Assembly: GCA_947448415.1 (NCBI GenBank)
Contig: CANFMT010000023.1
Coordinates: 1 to 40,789, forward strand
Source of the DNA: Burkholderiaceae bacterium
GTDB lineage: Bacteria > Pseudomonadota > Gammaproteobacteria > Burkholderiales > Burkholderiaceae
Reading direction: 5' to 3'
DNA: 40,789 bases
The notes under the pieces are model-generated. The model had not been told where the DNA came from. It did no database searches and was given only the letters and a program-made list of their open reading frames with translations. Position numbers and translations under genes: made by a program. This document shows, in pieces, positions 14,393-25,823 of the stretch. The number at the start of each line of letters is the position of its first letter. Position 1 is the stretch's first letter.

Positions 14393-17017
14393 ATGAAAGT
14401 CTCCCAAATTCGCCAGGCTTACCTGGATTTTTTTGCCCAAAAAGGCCACCAAATTGTCCCATCTAGCCCTGTAGTACCGGGGGATGACCCTACTCTGCTC
14501 TTTACTAATGCGGGCATGAACCAGTTTAAGGACGTTTTTCTGGGCTTTGATAAGCGACCCTACAACCGGGCGACCACTGCCCAAAAATGCATTCGGGCCG
14601 GTGGAAAACACAACGATTTGGATAACGTGGGCTATACCGCCCGCCATCACACCTTTTTTGAAATGTTGGGAAATTTCTCATTTGGGGACTATTTCAAGAA
14701 AGACGCCATCCAATTTGCCTGGGATTTGCTAACCCAAGTATTTAAGTTGCCAAAAGAAAAACTTTTAGTGACGGTGTATGCCGAAGATGACGAAGCGTAT
14801 GAAATTTGGAATAAGCAAATTGGTATACCTACAGATCGCATCATTCGCATCGGTGATAACAAGGGTGCGCGTTATGCATCTGATAATTTTTGGATGATGG
14901 GTGATACAGGACCTTGCGGTCCTTGCACAGAAATTTTTTACGATCACGGCGAACATATTCCTGGAGGTTCCCCTGGAAGTCCGAATGAAGATGGTGATCG
15001 TTTTATTGAAATTTGGAATAACGTTTTCATGCAGTTCAACCGTGATGAAGCGGGTGTGATGCATCCATTGCCTAAGCCTAGTGTTGATACAGGTATGGGT
15101 CTAGAGCGTATTGCAGCAGTTTTACAACACGTTCACTCGAATTATGAAATCGACCTATTCGTCAATCTCCTAAAGGCTTCCAAGGAAGCGGTAGATGCAG
15201 CTGGTGGTGAAAACTGTGATGCACAAAGCCCTTCACTCAAGGTGATTGCTGACCATATTCGTGCGTGTAGTTTTATTGTGGTTGATGGTGTCATCCCAGG
15301 CAATGCAGGTCGTGGATATGTACTACGTCGTATTGCTCGTCGCGCAATTCGTCATGGGTATAAGTTGGGCGCACGTAAACCATTCTTCTATCAATTAGTT
15401 CCTGCGCTTGTTAAAGAGATGGGTGAAGCGTATCCAGAATTGCGTGCTGCACAAGATAAAGTTAGTGAAGTGATTAAGCAGGAAGAAGAGCGTTTCTTCC
15501 AAACAATTGCCAACGGTATGGAAATTTTGGATGGTGCTTTGGCCGGTGGCGCAAAAGTGGTTGATGGTGAAACGGCATTCCGTTTGCATGACACATTTGG
15601 CTTTCCATTGGATTTAACTGCTGACGTTTGTCGTGAGCGCGGCGTCACTGTAGACGCGGATGGATTTGAAGTGGCAATGCAAAAGCAGCGCGATCAAGCA
15701 AGAGCTGCCGGTAAGTTCAAGGTTGCTCAAGGGTTGGATTACAAAGGTATGCCTACTCAGTTTCATGGCTATGACACCTTAAAGCATGAGGGCGCTAAAG
15801 TTACTGCCCTGTATGTGGATGGCTCAGCAGTGCCGTCCGTCAAAGCCGGCGATGTAGCCGTAATTGTTTTGGACAATACCCCTTTCTATGCTGAATCTGG
15901 TGGTCAGGTTGGCGATAAAGGTGAGCTTCGTAATGAAAGTATCCGTTTTGCAGTTGAAGATACCTTCAAGATCCAGGCTGACGTATTTGGTCATCAGGGC
16001 GAAGTTCTCGAAGGTGAGCTCAAAGTGGGTGACTCTCTCAATGCCCTAGTAGACACTCAACAACGAACCGATACGATGCGCAACCACAGCGCCACTCATA
16101 TCTTGCATAAAGCATTACGTGAAGTATTGGGTGATCACGTTCAGCAAAAAGGTTCCTTGGTAGATGCTACTAAGACCCGTTTTGACTTTACGCACAATGC
16201 ACCGATTACTGCTGAGCAAATTCGTCGTATTGAAGATATTGTTAATCAAGAAATTTTGGACAACACTGCCACTTCCGGCAAAGTCATGTCTTTGGATGAT
16301 GCACAAAAGACTGGCGCCATGATGCTCTTTGGCGAGAAGTATGGTGATGAGGTGCGTGTTCTAGAGATTGGCTCTTCTAAAGAGCTATGTGGGGGCACCC
16401 ACGTAGGGCGTACTGGCGATATTGGTAGCTTGAAGATTGTTTCTGAAGGCGGAGTTGCCGCTGGTATCCGCCGTATTGAGGCGGTAACAGGCAGCAATGC
16501 ATTGCATTTCTTGCAAGGTTTAGAGGATAGGATCAATGAAGCTGCAGCCATTCTCAAAACCCATCCAGGGGATTTAGTGAATCGTGTTGCGCAGCTTCAA
16601 GAAAGTCTGCGTCAAGTAGAACGTGAATTAGAAAAAGTGAACTCTAAATTAGCCGCAAGTCAGGGCGATGAATTGGCCGGCCAAGCTATTGAAGTGAACG
16701 GCCTTAAAGTACTCGCTGCTCGGTTAGATGGTGCAGATGCTGGCGTACTTCGTGAAACGATGGATGCGCTCAAGGCAAAACTGAAAACGGCTGCCATTGT
16801 GTTGGCATCAGTTCAAGGTGATAAGGTAAGTTTGATTGCTGGAGTGACGGCTGATTCGATTGGTAAAGTTAAAGCAGGCGATCTGGTGAACTTTGTAGCC
16901 CAACAAGTTGGCGGTAAAGGCGGCGGCAAGCCTGAAATGGCAATGGCTGGCGGCAATGATCCTAGTAAGTTAGGCGCAGCCTTGGATGGCGTTAAGGATT
17001 GGGTAGCAAGTAAATGA
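14393..17017 (+). CDS. alaS: Alanine--tRNA ligase
   Basis: A full-length class II AlaRS of 874 residues. The N-terminal aminoacylation core shows [14 protein letters not shown] and [18 protein letters not shown] (motif 2 region). The editing domain has the zinc-binding HSATHILH around 564 and C-G-G-T-H around 666, which remove serine or glycine mischarged to tRNA-Ala. The C-terminal oligomerisation domain ends with [15 protein letters not shown]. It charges tRNA-Ala. It has no SD; its promoter sits seven bases before the ATG. The last four bases overlap tusA (ATGA), so the two genes are co-transcribed. Confidence 0.98.
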   Translation: MKVSQIRQAYLDFFAQKGHQIVPSSPVVPGDDPTLLFTNAGMNQFKDVFLGFDKRPYNRATTAQKCIRAGGKHNDLDNVGYTARHHTFFEMLGNFSFGDYFKKDAIQFAWDLLTQVFKLPKEKLLVTVYAEDDEAYEIWNKQIGIPTDRIIRIGDNKGARYASDNFWMMGDTGPCGPCTEIFYDHGEHIPGGSPGSPNEDGDRFIEIWNNVFMQFNRDEAGVMHPLPKPSVDTGMGLERIAAVLQHVHSNYEIDLFVNLLKASKEAVDAAGGENCDAQSPSLKVIADHIRACSFIVVDGVIPGNAGRGYVLRRIARRAIRHGYKLGARKPFFYQLVPALVKEMGEAYPELRAAQDKVSEVIKQEEERFFQTIANGMEILDGALAGGAKVVDGETAFRLHDTFGFPLDLTADVCRERGVTVDADGFEVAMQKQRDQARAAGKFKVAQGLDYKGMPTQFHGYDTLKHEGAKVTALYVDGSAVPSVKAGDVAVIVLDNTPFYAESGGQVGDKGELRNESIRFAVEDTFKIQADVFGHQGEVLEGELKVGDSLNALVDTQQRTDTMRNHSATHILHKALREVLGDHVQQKGSLVDATKTRFDFTHNAPITAEQIRRIEDIVNQEILDNTATSGKVMSLDDAQKTGAMMLFGEKYGDEVRVLEIGSSKELCGGTHVGRTGDIGSLKIVSEGGVAAGIRRIEAVTGSNALHFLQGLEDRINEAAAILKTHPGDLVNRVAQLQESLRQVERELEKVNSKLAASQGDELAGQAIEVNGLKVLAARLDGADAGVLRETMDALKAKLKTAAIVLASVQGDKVSLIAGVTADSIGKVKAGDLVNFVAQQVGGKGGGKPEMAMAGGNDPSKLGAALDGVKDWVASK

Positions 17018-17259
17018 GTGAGCCCGTCAATATTGCTTTTAATCTAGAAGTAGATGCGATTGGCATGAATTGTCCATTACCAATTTTGCGCACCAAGAAA
17101 GCGTTGGCAACAATGCAGTCAGGAGAGGTTTTGAAGATTAAGGCAACTGATGCTGGTGCTGCTCACGACTTCCCTGCATTTGCCAAGCAAACCGGTAATG
17201 AGTTGCTTGCAAGCACTACTGAAGGTGATGTGTTGGTTTTCTTTATGAAGCGTAGATAA
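17014..17259 (+). CDS. tusA: Sulfurtransferase TusA/SirA-like protein
   Basis: An 81-residue protein with the TusA fold signature: [18 protein letters not shown], including the C-P-x-P motif whose cysteine (residue 20) carries persulfide sulfur. TusA family proteins pass sulfur to acceptors in tRNA thiouridine synthesis or other sulfur metabolism. It overlaps the alaS stop by 4 bp, which is consistent with a translation-linked role, and is followed by a bidirectional terminator. Other tus genes are not present, so the acceptor here is unknown. Confidence 0.9.
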   Translation: MSEPVNIAFNLEVDAIGMNCPLPILRTKKALATMQSGEVLKIKATDAGAAHDFPAFAKQTGNELLASTTEGDVLVFFMKRR

Positions 17260-17297
17260 AAAAGTCTATCGTTCATGTTTTGAGTGAGCAATAAAAC

Positions 17298-17327
17298 AAA
17301 AGGCAGAGATTAATCTCTGCCTTTTTT
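17298..17327. terminator. Bidirectional terminator between tusA and galU
   Basis: AAAAGGCAGAGATT and AATCTCTGCCTTTT (17298-17311 and 17312-17325) are exact inverted copies; in practice a stem of about 12 bp with a TTAA loop. T's follow on the plus strand, and the complement of the flanking A-rich bases gives T's on the minus strand, so it can stop both alaS-tusA and galU transcription. Confidence 0.9.
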
Positions 17328-17345
17328 ATTCAAACTCAAAAATGA

Positions 17346-18230
17346 TTACATTAAGGAGCGACTCTTCAGGTAAGCGGCAAAGTCAGCTGAAACCTCTGGG
17401 TGACGCAGAGCAAATTCCACGGAGGCCTTGAGATAGCCTAATTTGCTACCACAGTCATAGCGTACGCCATCGTACTCGTAAGCGAACACGGGTTCTTTTT
17501 TTAGTAATGCGGCAATTGCATCAGTGAGTTGAATTTCGCCACCCGCACCTGGTTTGAGATTGCGAATATGGGTGAAGATGTCAGAGGACAGAACGTAACG
17601 GCCAACTACCGCTAAATTAGATGGCGCATCTTTCGGTTGAGGCTTTTCCACTATGCCGTCTAGGCGATAAATGCCTTTAGTGACTTCAGATCCAGAAACA
17701 ATTCCATAAGAACTGCTCTTTGCGGGATCAATTTTTTCTACTGCAAGTACCGAGCCATTTTGCTCCTCAAATACTTTTAACATTTGCTTAAGAACAGGAG
17801 GATTTCCGTCTAATAGGTCATCAGCTAAGATCACGGCGAAAGGTTCATCGCGAACCAATTTTTCTGCGCACAATACTGCGTGACCTAAGCCAAGCGCTTC
17901 AGGTTGGCGCACATATACACAATCCACGTGACTGGGTTTAACGTTGCGAACGATATCAAGCAAAGCTTGCTTGTTTTTAGCCTCTAGCTCGGCTTCAAGT
18001 TCATACGCTTTATCAAAGTGATCTTCAATGGCGCGTTTACTGCGGCCGGTAACGAAAATCATTTCAGTGATGCCTGCGGCAATCGCTTCCTCGACGGCAT
18101 ATTGAATGAGTGGTTTATCAACCACATTGAGCATCTCTTTTGGGCTTGCCTTGGTAGCCGGTAAAAAGCGCGTGCCTAAGCCTGCGACTGGGAAAACAGC
18201 TTTAGTGACCGCTTTAGTTTTTAATGGCAT
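17346..18230 (-). CDS. galU: UTP--glucose-1-phosphate uridylyltransferase
   Basis: A 294-residue nucleotidyltransferase. The N-terminus has the activation motif [20 protein letters not shown], followed by [19 protein letters not shown], then F-A-V-I-L-A-D-D near the metal site and the late [12 protein letters not shown], all GalU signatures. It makes UDP-glucose for cell-envelope polysaccharides. GGAAG lies 4 bases before the ATG. It starts 30 bp after valS on the same strand, so valS-galU is likely one transcript ending at the bidirectional terminator. Confidence 0.96.
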   Translation of the reverse strand: MPLKTKAVTKAVFPVAGLGTRFLPATKASPKEMLNVVDKPLIQYAVEEAIAAGITEMIFVTGRSKRAIEDHFDKAYELEAELEAKNKQALLDIVRNVKPSHVDCVYVRQPEALGLGHAVLCAEKLVRDEPFAVILADDLLDGNPPVLKQMLKVFEEQNGSVLAVEKIDPAKSSSYGIVSGSEVTKGIYRLDGIVEKPQPKDAPSNLAVVGRYVLSSDIFTHIRNLKPGAGGEIQLTDAIAALLKKEPVFAYEYDGVRYDCGSKLGYLKASVEFALRHPEVSADFAAYLKSRSLM

Positions 18231-18260
18231 ATGGCTTCCAATCGCTCTATTTAGCTACTT

Positions 18261-21152
18261 TTATTTGAGGCGTTCTAATTGTGCGATAAGTTTCTCATGA
18301 TTTTGCTCAAAGCCTGCAAGACGTTGTTTTTCTTGGGCAACGACATCTGCTGGCGCTCGAGCCACAAAGCTTTCATTGGTTAATTTACCCTTGGCTTTAT
18401 TGATTTCGTTAGCTAAGCGTTCAATTTCCTTACCAAGGCGGATGCGTTCAGCTGCAACATCCACTTCAATCTTGAGTAGGAGTTTGATATCGCCCACCAA
18501 AGCGATTGGTGCTCCCGGGGCATCTTTTTCTAATGCGGATTCAGCGCTATAGATTTTGACTTCAGCCAACTTTGCAAGCGCCATTAGATAAGGAGTTGCT
18601 TTTTCTAAGAATGCTTGTGGGCCGCAAATCCAGAGTGGCACTTTTTGTCCTGGAGGTACTTGCATCTCACCACGCAGGTTTCGGCAGGCATCCGCAATCG
18701 ATTTAATTTGCGCTACCCACGCTTCGCTTCGTTCATCAATCTTTTCGGGCTGGGCAACGGGGTAAGGTTGAAGTGCAATGGTCTGTTTAACTTGTTTGGC
18801 CAATTCTTTTCCAGACTTAGGCCCAACAGTTTGCCAAAGCGTTTCAGTGATAAACGGTATCAATGGATGCGCCATGCGTAAGATCGTTTCTAGCACGCGT
18901 AACAGAGTGCGGCGAGTAGCGCGTTGCTGTGCTGGTGTACCAGTTTGCAATTGGACCTTAGCAAGCTCAAGATACCAATCGCAATATTCATCCCAAACAA
19001 ATTGATAAATGCTACTTGCAATATTGTCAAAGCGATAGTTCTCAAAGCCTTTAGCTACATCAGCTTCAGTTCTTTGCAGTTGCGAGACAATCCATTTATC
19101 AGCGGGCGAAAAGTCTAGATAGCCTTCTGGGCCGCATTGGTTGTCACAAGGCGCCAAGCCATTATCCTCATCGCTACCAGAGCAGTTCATGAGTACAAAG
19201 CGAGTTGCATTCCAGAGTTTGTTGCAGAAATTACGATAGCCTTCGCAACGCTTTTGATCAAAGTTGATGTTGCGTCCTAGTGAAGCTAAGGATGCAAATG
19301 TAAAGCGGAGGGCATCAGTACCAAATGCCGGAATGCCGTCCGGAAATTCTTTTTTGGTTTTCTTGCTGATACTCTCGGCTTGCCTAGGATTCATTAGGCC
19401 GGTAGTTCTTTTACCTACTAACTCTTCAATTTTGATGCCATCAATCAAATCAATCGGATCCAAAGTGTTGCCTTTGGATTTACTCATTTTTTGACCTTCG
19501 GCGTCGCGCACTAAGCCGTGGACATAAACGGTATGGAACGGCACTTTTCCAGTGAAGTGGCAGGTCATCATGACCATGCGTGCCACCCAGAAGAAGATGA
19601 TGTCAAATCCAGTTACTAAAACTGATGAGGGTAGGAAGTGATTTAAAGCAGGCGTCTCATCAGGCCAGCCTAATGAGCTAAATGGTACAAGCGCAGAACT
19701 AAACCAAGTATCTAAAACATCCGGATCGCGCTGAAGTTTGCCGGTATAGCCAGCGGATTCAGCCTTAGCTTTGGCTTCTTCTTCTGAGCGCCCTACAAAG
19801 ATCTGCCCATCGTCGCCATACCAAGCAGGAATTTGATGGCCCCACCAAAGTTGACGAGAGATGCACCAGTCCTGAATATTTTCTAGCCACTGGGTATAGG
19901 TATTGATCCAGTTTTCTGGAACGAGTTTGATATCGCCTTTGGTAACTGCAGCTAAAGCTGCGCCAGCAATGGATGAGCCAGGTTGGTATTTATTATCTGG
20001 ACTTGGTTTGGACATCGCTACAAACCACTGATCGGTCAACATCGGCTCAATGATGGTTTGGGTGCGATCCCCGCGGGGGACCATCAATTTATGGGGCTGA
20101 ACTTTTTCTAATAAGCCAGCAGCATCTAGATCGGCGACAACTTGTTTACGTGCTACAAAACGTTCCATCCCTTGATAGGCCGTAGGAGCATTTTCATTAA
20201 TTTTGGCATCTAGAGTGAGGATGTTGATCATTGGCAATTGATGACGCTGACCTACCGCATAGTCATTAAAGTCATGTGCAGGCGTCACTTTTACAACGCC
20301 AGTGCCAAAGTTCAAATCGACGTAGTCATCAGCAATGATGGGGATCTGGCGCTTGCATAAAGGAAGGATTACAGATTTACCGATGAGGTGTTTGTACCGC
20401 TCGTCTTCTGGGTTCACCATCACTGCAACGTCGCCCAATAAGGTTTCTGGACGAGTAGTAGCAACTGTCAAATGGCCGGAGCCATCAGTGAGTGGATAGC
20501 GAATGTGCCACATCGATCCATCTTCTTCTTCACTTACCACTTCCAAATCAGAAACTGCAGTACCTAAAACAGGATCCCAGTTCACCAAACGTTTGCCGCG
20601 ATAAATTAAGCCTTGCTCATGCAAGCGAACAAATACTTCAACCACTGCTTTGGACATTTTGCTGTCCATCGTGAAATATTCTTTACCCCAGTCGATCGAT
20701 GCGCCAAGACGGCGAATTTGTCTGGTAATAGTGTTGCCAGAAGTTTCTTTCCACTCCCAAACTTTTTCTAAAAACTTTTCACGACCTAAGTCATGGCGAG
20801 ATACTTTTTGCGCATCCAATTGACGTTCGACAACAATTTGTGTGGCGATACCAGCATGATCGGTGCCGGGAACCCATAAAGTATTTTTGCCTGCCATACG
20901 TGCATGACGTATCAAACCATCCATGATGGTTTGATTAAAGGCGTGCCCCATGTGCAGGGTGCCGGTCACATTGGGTGGAGGAAGCTGAATAGAAAAATCA
21001 CCTTTACCTTCGTCCATGGTGGCGTCGGCAATACCACGACGTTCCCACTCAGGACCCCAGTAGGCCTCTATCGGGGCAGGTTCATAGGATTTGGCGAGCT
21101 CGTCTGCTGAGCTGATCGCTGGTGAATTAGGGGTATTTGAGGCATTTGGCAT
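18261..21152 (-). CDS. valS: Valine--tRNA ligase
   Basis: A 963-residue class I synthetase. HIGH is H-M-G-H at 67-70 in [15 protein letters not shown] and KMSKS is [11 protein letters not shown] near residue 555. The connective editing domain ([13 protein letters not shown]), the tryptophan-rich [16 protein letters not shown] and a C-terminal coiled coil are all present. It charges tRNA-Val. A TTG at 21161 in the same frame would add three residues, but it lies directly against the TATAAT shared with uvrD, so ATG 21152 is chosen. No SD is present. The gene diverges from uvrD with only 24 bp between the two start codons and is followed by galU. Confidence 0.97.
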   Translation of the reverse strand: MPNASNTPNSPAISSADELAKSYEPAPIEAYWGPEWERRGIADATMDEGKGDFSIQLPPPNVTGTLHMGHAFNQTIMDGLIRHARMAGKNTLWVPGTDHAGIATQIVVERQLDAQKVSRHDLGREKFLEKVWEWKETSGNTITRQIRRLGASIDWGKEYFTMDSKMSKAVVEVFVRLHEQGLIYRGKRLVNWDPVLGTAVSDLEVVSEEEDGSMWHIRYPLTDGSGHLTVATTRPETLLGDVAVMVNPEDERYKHLIGKSVILPLCKRQIPIIADDYVDLNFGTGVVKVTPAHDFNDYAVGQRHQLPMINILTLDAKINENAPTAYQGMERFVARKQVVADLDAAGLLEKVQPHKLMVPRGDRTQTIIEPMLTDQWFVAMSKPSPDNKYQPGSSIAGAALAAVTKGDIKLVPENWINTYTQWLENIQDWCISRQLWWGHQIPAWYGDDGQIFVGRSEEEAKAKAESAGYTGKLQRDPDVLDTWFSSALVPFSSLGWPDETPALNHFLPSSVLVTGFDIIFFWVARMVMMTCHFTGKVPFHTVYVHGLVRDAEGQKMSKSKGNTLDPIDLIDGIKIEELVGKRTTGLMNPRQAESISKKTKKEFPDGIPAFGTDALRFTFASLASLGRNINFDQKRCEGYRNFCNKLWNATRFVLMNCSGSDEDNGLAPCDNQCGPEGYLDFSPADKWIVSQLQRTEADVAKGFENYRFDNIASSIYQFVWDEYCDWYLELAKVQLQTGTPAQQRATRRTLLRVLETILRMAHPLIPFITETLWQTVGPKSGKELAKQVKQTIALQPYPVAQPEKIDERSEAWVAQIKSIADACRNLRGEMQVPPGQKVPLWICGPQAFLEKATPYLMALAKLAEVKIYSAESALEKDAPGAPIALVGDIKLLLKIEVDVAAERIRLGKEIERLANEINKAKGKLTNESFVARAPADVVAQEKQRLAGFEQNHEKLIAQLERLK

Positions 21153-21160
21153 AAGAGGCA

Positions 21161-21170
21161 AATTATAATT
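21161..21170. promoter_or_regulatory. Palindromic -10 element shared by valS and uvrD
   Basis: AATTATAATT is its own reverse complement and contains TATAAT on both strands: plus strand 21164-21169, minus strand 21167-21162. On the plus strand seven bases follow before the uvrD ATG at 21177. On the minus strand nine bases follow before the valS ATG at 21152. No good -35 element is seen in either direction. Both genes lack an SD. Confidence 0.6.
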
Positions 21171-21176
21171 GGGCTG

Positions 21177-23543
21177 ATGTACTCAGACTTGCTCGCCAAC
21201 CTCAACCCAGAACAGCGCGAGGCAGTGACCCTCCCGCCCGTAAATGAAAATGGACAAGCCCAATCAGCCTTGATATTGGCTGGGGCGGGGAGCGGTAAGA
21301 CCCGCGTTCTCACCACCCGTATAGCCTGGTTGATTCAGACTGGACAGGTATCCCCTATTGGCGTCCTAGCGGTGACCTTTACCAATAAGGCTGCTAAAGA
21401 GATGATGCTGCGTTTAAGCGCCATGCTGCCAATTAATACCCGTGGGATGTGGATTGGTACCTTTCATGGCCTTTGCAACCGTTTATTGCGTGCTCACCAC
21501 AAAGAGGCAGGCCTACCATCCACTTTCCAAATCCTAGATACCCAGGATCAGCTCTCAGCGATTAAGCGTCTTTTAAAGGGTTTAAAGGTTGATGATGAAA
21601 AGTACCCTGCAAAGCAATTGCAATACTTTATTGCCCATGCCAAAGAGCGCGGTCAGCGTGCAAAAGATTTAGCGCTTGGTGATGATTTTCAAGCCAAGAT
21701 GGCACAGCTCTATGCTGCTTACGATGAGCAATGCCAACGTGAGGGTGTGGTTGATTTTGCCGAGCTCTTATTGCGCAGCTACGAATTACTCAAGCATAGT
21801 GAAGCTATTCGGACACATTATCAAGAACGCTTTCGTCATATCTTGATTGATGAGTTTCAAGATACCAATGCTTTGCAATACGCGTGGCTCAAATTATTGT
21901 CAGGCCATGATGCAAGTCGAATCAATGTCAGCGGTATGGGCAGTAGTTCCGTATTTGCGGTTGGCGATGATGACCAAAGTATTTATGCTTTTCGTGGCGC
22001 CGATGTTGAAAACATGCGTCTTTATGAAAAGCAATATCACCCTCTAATGGTGAAGCTGGAGCAGAACTATCGTTCGCACGGCCATATTCTAGATACGGCT
22101 AATCACCTGATTGCTAATAACTCTGAGCGTCTGGGTAAAAACCTGCGAACCGATGCTGGTCATGGTGAGCCGGTTCGTATCTATGAGGCGCCAAGCGATC
22201 ATGCCGAGGCAGCGTGGCTGGTTGATGAGATCAAAGCCCTCGTTAATAGTGGAATCAAACGTACTGAAGTGGCTTTGTTATATCGAAGTAATGCGCAGTC
22301 TCGCATCATTGAGCACGCATTATTTTCCGCGGGTATTCCGTACCGTGTGTATGGCGGTTTACGCTTTTTTGAACGCGCTGAAATTAAACATGCTCTCGCC
22401 TATTTGCGCTTGCTAGAAAATCCTAACGACGATACTTCATTTTCTCGAGTGGTGAATTTCCCAACCCGAGGAATAGGCGCAAGATCTATTGAGGCACTAC
22501 AAGATGCTGCTAGAGCGCAGCAATGTTCTTTATATTTAGCCGCCTCTACTTTAGATGGAAAAGCGGGTGCAGCACTTGGTGGTTTTGTGCGCTTGGTAGA
22601 TCACATGCGCGAGGCTACTCGTCACAATACCTTGCCTGAAACGGTGGAGTTTGTGATTCAGCATAGCGGTTTGATTCAGCACTACCTTTCAGAGCGAGAA
22701 GGTCAGGATCGTGTAGAAAACTTACAAGAATTGATTAATGCAGCCACTGCATTTATTGCCGAAGAAGGTTATGGTCAGGATGCTGCTGCTGCGATGTTGC
22801 CCGGTGAGAATGCCCCGGGTGTAGTGGATATTTCACCTCTGGCGGCCTTTTTATCCCACGCTTCATTAGAAGCGGGTGATAACCAGGCCCAGGCTGGGCA
22901 AGACGCTGTACAACTCATGACGGTGCACTCAGCCAAGGGCTTAGAGTTCACCTCTGTGTTCATTACTGGTTTAGAGGAAGGGTTATTTCCTCATGAGAAT
23001 AGCGTCAACGAACAAAATGGCCTGGAAGAAGAGCGTCGCCTGATGTACGTGGCGATAACGCGTGCTAAGGAGCGTCTGTATCTATCGCATACCCAGTCGC
23101 GTATGTTGCATGGTCAAGTGCGCTATAACATGCCCTCCCGCTTCCTAGAAGAGCTTCCATCTGATTCATTGAAGTGGCTCACTCCAAAAGCATGGGATGC
23201 ACGCTGGGGTGGTGGTAACTCAAGATCAGGATCTACTTGGCAAGATGGCTATACCCGTCAACGCGAATATGACTCTAATGACTTTTTTGATTCAGGATCT
23301 GAACGTCAAAAGCCTGCTAAGCGAGTAGGCTCAGCTTCAATGGAAGTGAAAAGATTGGCTTCGCCTCCGCGCGGAAACTATCCGTTCACAATTGGCCAAA
23401 ACGTTTTTCATACCAAGTTTGGTGAGGGGCGAGTGACGGGTCTAGAGGGTGTTGATGCCGATGCAAGAGCGCAAGTGAATTTCAAGCGCCATGGTGTGAA
23501 GTGGTTACAGCTCAGCATTGCAAAGCTTGCTGCAATTGACTGA
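21177..23543 (+). CDS. uvrD: UvrD/Rep-family DNA helicase
   Basis: A 788-residue superfamily 1A helicase. Walker A is AGAGSGKT at 35-42, motif II is DEFQDTN, motif III is [14 protein letters not shown], motif IV follows with LEQNYRS, and motif V is [11 protein letters not shown]. The C-terminus ends in the UvrD-type tudor-like region ([19 protein letters not shown]). UvrD unwinds DNA 3' to 5' in nucleotide excision and mismatch repair. Rep or PcrA-like naming is possible, but the C-terminal tail favours UvrD. The ATG at 21177 lies seven bases after a TATAAT with no SD. The gene converges on the BPSS1780-like gene with 8 bp between stops and no terminator visible. Confidence 0.94.
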   Translation: MYSDLLANLNPEQREAVTLPPVNENGQAQSALILAGAGSGKTRVLTTRIAWLIQTGQVSPIGVLAVTFTNKAAKEMMLRLSAMLPINTRGMWIGTFHGLCNRLLRAHHKEAGLPSTFQILDTQDQLSAIKRLLKGLKVDDEKYPAKQLQYFIAHAKERGQRAKDLALGDDFQAKMAQLYAAYDEQCQREGVVDFAELLLRSYELLKHSEAIRTHYQERFRHILIDEFQDTNALQYAWLKLLSGHDASRINVSGMGSSSVFAVGDDDQSIYAFRGADVENMRLYEKQYHPLMVKLEQNYRSHGHILDTANHLIANNSERLGKNLRTDAGHGEPVRIYEAPSDHAEAAWLVDEIKALVNSGIKRTEVALLYRSNAQSRIIEHALFSAGIPYRVYGGLRFFERAEIKHALAYLRLLENPNDDTSFSRVVNFPTRGIGARSIEALQDAARAQQCSLYLAASTLDGKAGAALGGFVRLVDHMREATRHNTLPETVEFVIQHSGLIQHYLSEREGQDRVENLQELINAATAFIAEEGYGQDAAAAMLPGENAPGVVDISPLAAFLSHASLEAGDNQAQAGQDAVQLMTVHSAKGLEFTSVFITGLEEGLFPHENSVNEQNGLEEERRLMYVAITRAKERLYLSHTQSRMLHGQVRYNMPSRFLEELPSDSLKWLTPKAWDARWGGGNSRSGSTWQDGYTRQREYDSNDFFDSGSERQKPAKRVGSASMEVKRLASPPRGNYPFTIGQNVFHTKFGEGRVTGLEGVDADARAQVNFKRHGVKWLQLSIAKLAAID

Positions 23544-23551
23544 TTAGCCCT

Positions 23552-24331
23552 TTAAGTCCCAAGTACAAGATCATCTTCTGCAAAGCAAGCTTTCCAAGTG
23601 GCATAGAAAGAGCAGTGCATTACTGTGAGACCAGCCATTGAGATTGGCGCAATAATGAAAGAGGCAACCTGCCCCAAGTTCATCGCGTCAAAGATCATGC
23701 CTACTGTTAACGGAATGGCAATCAAAATTGCACTCCAAATAGACAAATATAGGAAGAATGCAGCCTTATTGGCCCAGCAAGCCAAGCAGCTTGAGAAGAG
23801 GGCCTGAGCTACAGACATATCTGCCCAAGCAACAAGCACTGGGGAGAACCACATCAACATGGCTACTGGCACATACAACATGGCGCCAAAGAAAAGAACC
23901 AAATACACCTGACGGAGAGCCTCAGGTGTGATGGGTTTATCGCTTGTCATTAACGGGAGGAGCAATTCAAAGTCCACTAAAAGACTTAAGATAAAGCTCA
24001 AGAGCAAAATCATTGCGGCATAAATTAGACCAAGCTGCAGAATTCTTTTATGCACAACTATGCCCGATTGCAACGCTACCAAATACACCAGAGGTCTGAT
24101 GCGTTCTTTTTGAATGGCTTGGCGACAGGCGGTCATAAAGCCAACTGATAGTGTGGGTGTAAGGAGTAGGACTGCAAAAACTCCTACAACCGGAATGATG
24201 ACAGCTAGTTGTGCGACAAATACATACAGAAAAACCAGCATCAGAAAGCCAATTGGATTTTGCTTAAATAGCCAGATTCCCTGCCTGATCCAGGTATAGC
24301 CATCCTTAGGTGTAACGTAACTGAGTTTCAT
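23552..24331 (-). CDS. BPSS1780-like integral membrane protein
   Basis: A 259-residue membrane protein with about six hydrophobic segments. The N-terminus (V-T-P-K-D-G-Y-T-W-I-R-Q-G-I-W-L-F-K-Q-N-P) and overall layout resemble the BPSS1780 family of Burkholderiales, which is distantly YciC-like. No catalytic motif is visible and the function is unknown. Its ATG overlaps the homoserine kinase stop by 4 bp (ATGA), so it is the last gene of a three-gene operon. It converges tightly on uvrD. Confidence 0.7.
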   Translation of the reverse strand: MKLSYVTPKDGYTWIRQGIWLFKQNPIGFLMLVFLYVFVAQLAVIIPVVGVFAVLLLTPTLSVGFMTACRQAIQKERIRPLVYLVALQSGIVVHKRILQLGLIYAAMILLLSFILSLLVDFELLLPLMTSDKPITPEALRQVYLVLFFGAMLYVPVAMLMWFSPVLVAWADMSVAQALFSSCLACWANKAAFFLYLSIWSAILIAIPLTVGMIFDAMNLGQVASFIIAPISMAGLTVMHCSFYATWKACFAEDDLVLGT

Positions 24332-25305
24332 AGGCAGCGGCGACTTAAAAGAATGTGTTCAAAATGCTTAGGATCATGAGGTGTCAACATTTGTGCATCA
24401 CGTGGCAAATAGAAATCCCACAATCTAGAAACCCAAAAGCGTAAGGCAGCAGCTCGCAGCATGAGAGGCCAGCTTGCTTGCTCTTCTTTAGTAAGGGGGC
24501 GCACCGCTTGATATGCCCTCAGCAAGGCATTTAAACGTGATGGATCTAAATCTTGCTTATTGTCGGCTAAGCACCAATCGTTTGCGGTTACCGCTAAATC
24601 AAATAGCCACTTATCTGTGCCCGCGAAATAGAAATCAAAGAATCCACCCAGATGATCTTGCGATGTATCGGTAGATCCTCTAGGGTCAAATAAGACGTTA
24701 TCACGGAATAAATCGCAATGACTTGCGCCTTGGGGCAGCAAGTCGTAAGTGCTAGAGCTAAAAAATTCTTCTTGTGTTGCCAGCTCGTGAGTGAGTAATT
24801 CTTTTTGAGATGTATTGAGATGGGCCAACACCGATGGAATTGTTTTTTGCCACCAATCAAGACTGCGAAGATTTTCTTGGGTCTTGAGAAAATCTTTTCC
24901 TGCCAAGTGCATCTTGGCGAGCATCTCGCCGACTAGGGCGCAGTGATTTGCTTCTGGCTGCAGTCTAGATAGGCCTGGTAGCTTAGTAACTATCGCTGCT
25001 GGTTTGCCTTTGAGGGTAAAGAGAATCTGGCCTTGACTATTCTCAATAGGCTTTGGAACAGGAATATCTTTGTTTGCCAAATGGCGCATGAGCTCTAGGT
25101 AAAAAGGGAGTTGCTCAGCAGACAACCTTTCAAAGACTGTTAAAACATACTCATGCTTTTTTCCATCCTTGATGGTATCTAAGAAAAAGTTAGAGTTTTC
25201 TATGCCACCATGAATGCCGCGAATTTCACTGGCTTGGCCGATATCAAAATCTTGCGAAATCCATTGAGAAATATCCTCAAGTTTGATCGGAGTAAATACG
25301 GCCAT
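24328..25305 (-). CDS. thrB: Homoserine kinase, aminoglycoside-phosphotransferase type
   Basis: A 325-residue kinase of the APH/choline kinase fold. The catalytic loop is H196-C-D198-L-F-R-D-N203 and the metal-binding aspartate is D224 in GFFDFYFAG. The N-terminal half has IHGGIENSNFFLDT, typical of ThrB type II as in Pseudomonas and Burkholderia, which is unrelated to the GHMP-type ThrB of E. coli. It phosphorylates homoserine in threonine synthesis. It lies 25 bp after the DUF2782-like gene and overlaps the next gene by 4 bp. There is no SD; the upstream bases are A/T only, with TTTAAT seven bases before the ATG. Confidence 0.92.
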   Translation of the reverse strand: MAVFTPIKLEDISQWISQDFDIGQASEIRGIHGGIENSNFFLDTIKDGKKHEYVLTVFERLSAEQLPFYLELMRHLANKDIPVPKPIENSQGQILFTLKGKPAAIVTKLPGLSRLQPEANHCALVGEMLAKMHLAGKDFLKTQENLRSLDWWQKTIPSVLAHLNTSQKELLTHELATQEEFFSSSTYDLLPQGASHCDLFRDNVLFDPRGSTDTSQDHLGGFFDFYFAGTDKWLFDLAVTANDWCLADNKQDLDPSRLNALLRAYQAVRPLTKEEQASWPLMLRAAALRFWVSRLWDFYLPRDAQMLTPHDPKHFEHILLSRRCL

Positions 25306-25330
25306 AAATTAAATTAAATTGAAGAATTTT

Positions 25331-25738
25331 TTATCTAAAGGGAATGCTAATACTTGGAACGCTAATCAGATCGGATTCTTGAGCAGGGCCAGGCATCACT
25401 GATGAAGGGGGCGCCATTTCATAACTTGTGTAGGGGGTTTTAACGTCTACCTGCGTGGGAGCATTCGCATCTTTATATTCAGTAATGGTGGTGCCGTTTT
25501 TACCTTGATATTGATAGTTTGGCTTACGGGTCTCGGGGGCACCCATGACACCACTGGCACTTACCGCAGGTGCAATCGGTTGATTATTGATGCGATTCAA
25601 TTCAGACGCGCTGAGCCCTGCGCTGTTATTCTGAGCTTGGGCTGAGTTCATTCCAAATAGTCCGAAAACTGCTAAAAAGCTCATCAGAGCCAAGTTTTGG
25701 GTCAAAGAATGATTAATTAAGTTCATAAAAGAATGCAT
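25331..25738 (-). CDS. Exported DUF2782-like protein
   Basis: A 135-residue protein with a signal peptide: hydrophobic core up to about residue 29, then the cleavage motif S-A-Q-A before Q36. The mature part contains NGTTITEYKDANAPTQVDVK, which resembles the DUF2782 core found in small exported proteins beside polA in Burkholderiales, followed by a proline/serine-rich tail. Function is unknown. AAAAGGTG lies 7 bases before the ATG, an ordinary SD. It is first in the operon with thrB and the BPSS1780-like gene, and diverges from polA. Confidence 0.7.
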   Translation of the reverse strand: MHSFMNLINHSLTQNLALMSFLAVFGLFGMNSAQAQNNSAGLSASELNRINNQPIAPAVSASGVMGAPETRKPNYQYQGKNGTTITEYKDANAPTQVDVKTPYTSYEMAPPSSVMPGPAQESDLISVPSISIPFR

Positions 25739-25811
25739 TGTTTTTCACCTTTTCAAGCCTATTCAGGGGTGGTTCCTTAACCAGACCTATAGGCATTTCA
25801 CAACTAGATTG

Positions 25812-25817
25812 TACGAT
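25812..25817 (+). promoter_or_regulatory. -10 element for polA
   Basis: TACGAT, six bases (TGCGGT), then the polA ATG at 25824. No SD is present. An in-frame ATG at 25809 lies upstream of the hexamer and would not be on the transcript. No -35 consensus is seen at the right distance. Confidence 0.4.
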
Positions 25818-25823
25818 TGCGGT

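Noticed and set aside
25308..25315. TTTAAT seven bases before thrB as a promoter
   Set aside because: The upstream bases are a simple A/T repeat in which such a match is expected by chance, and thrB lies 25 bp after the previous gene of the same operon.
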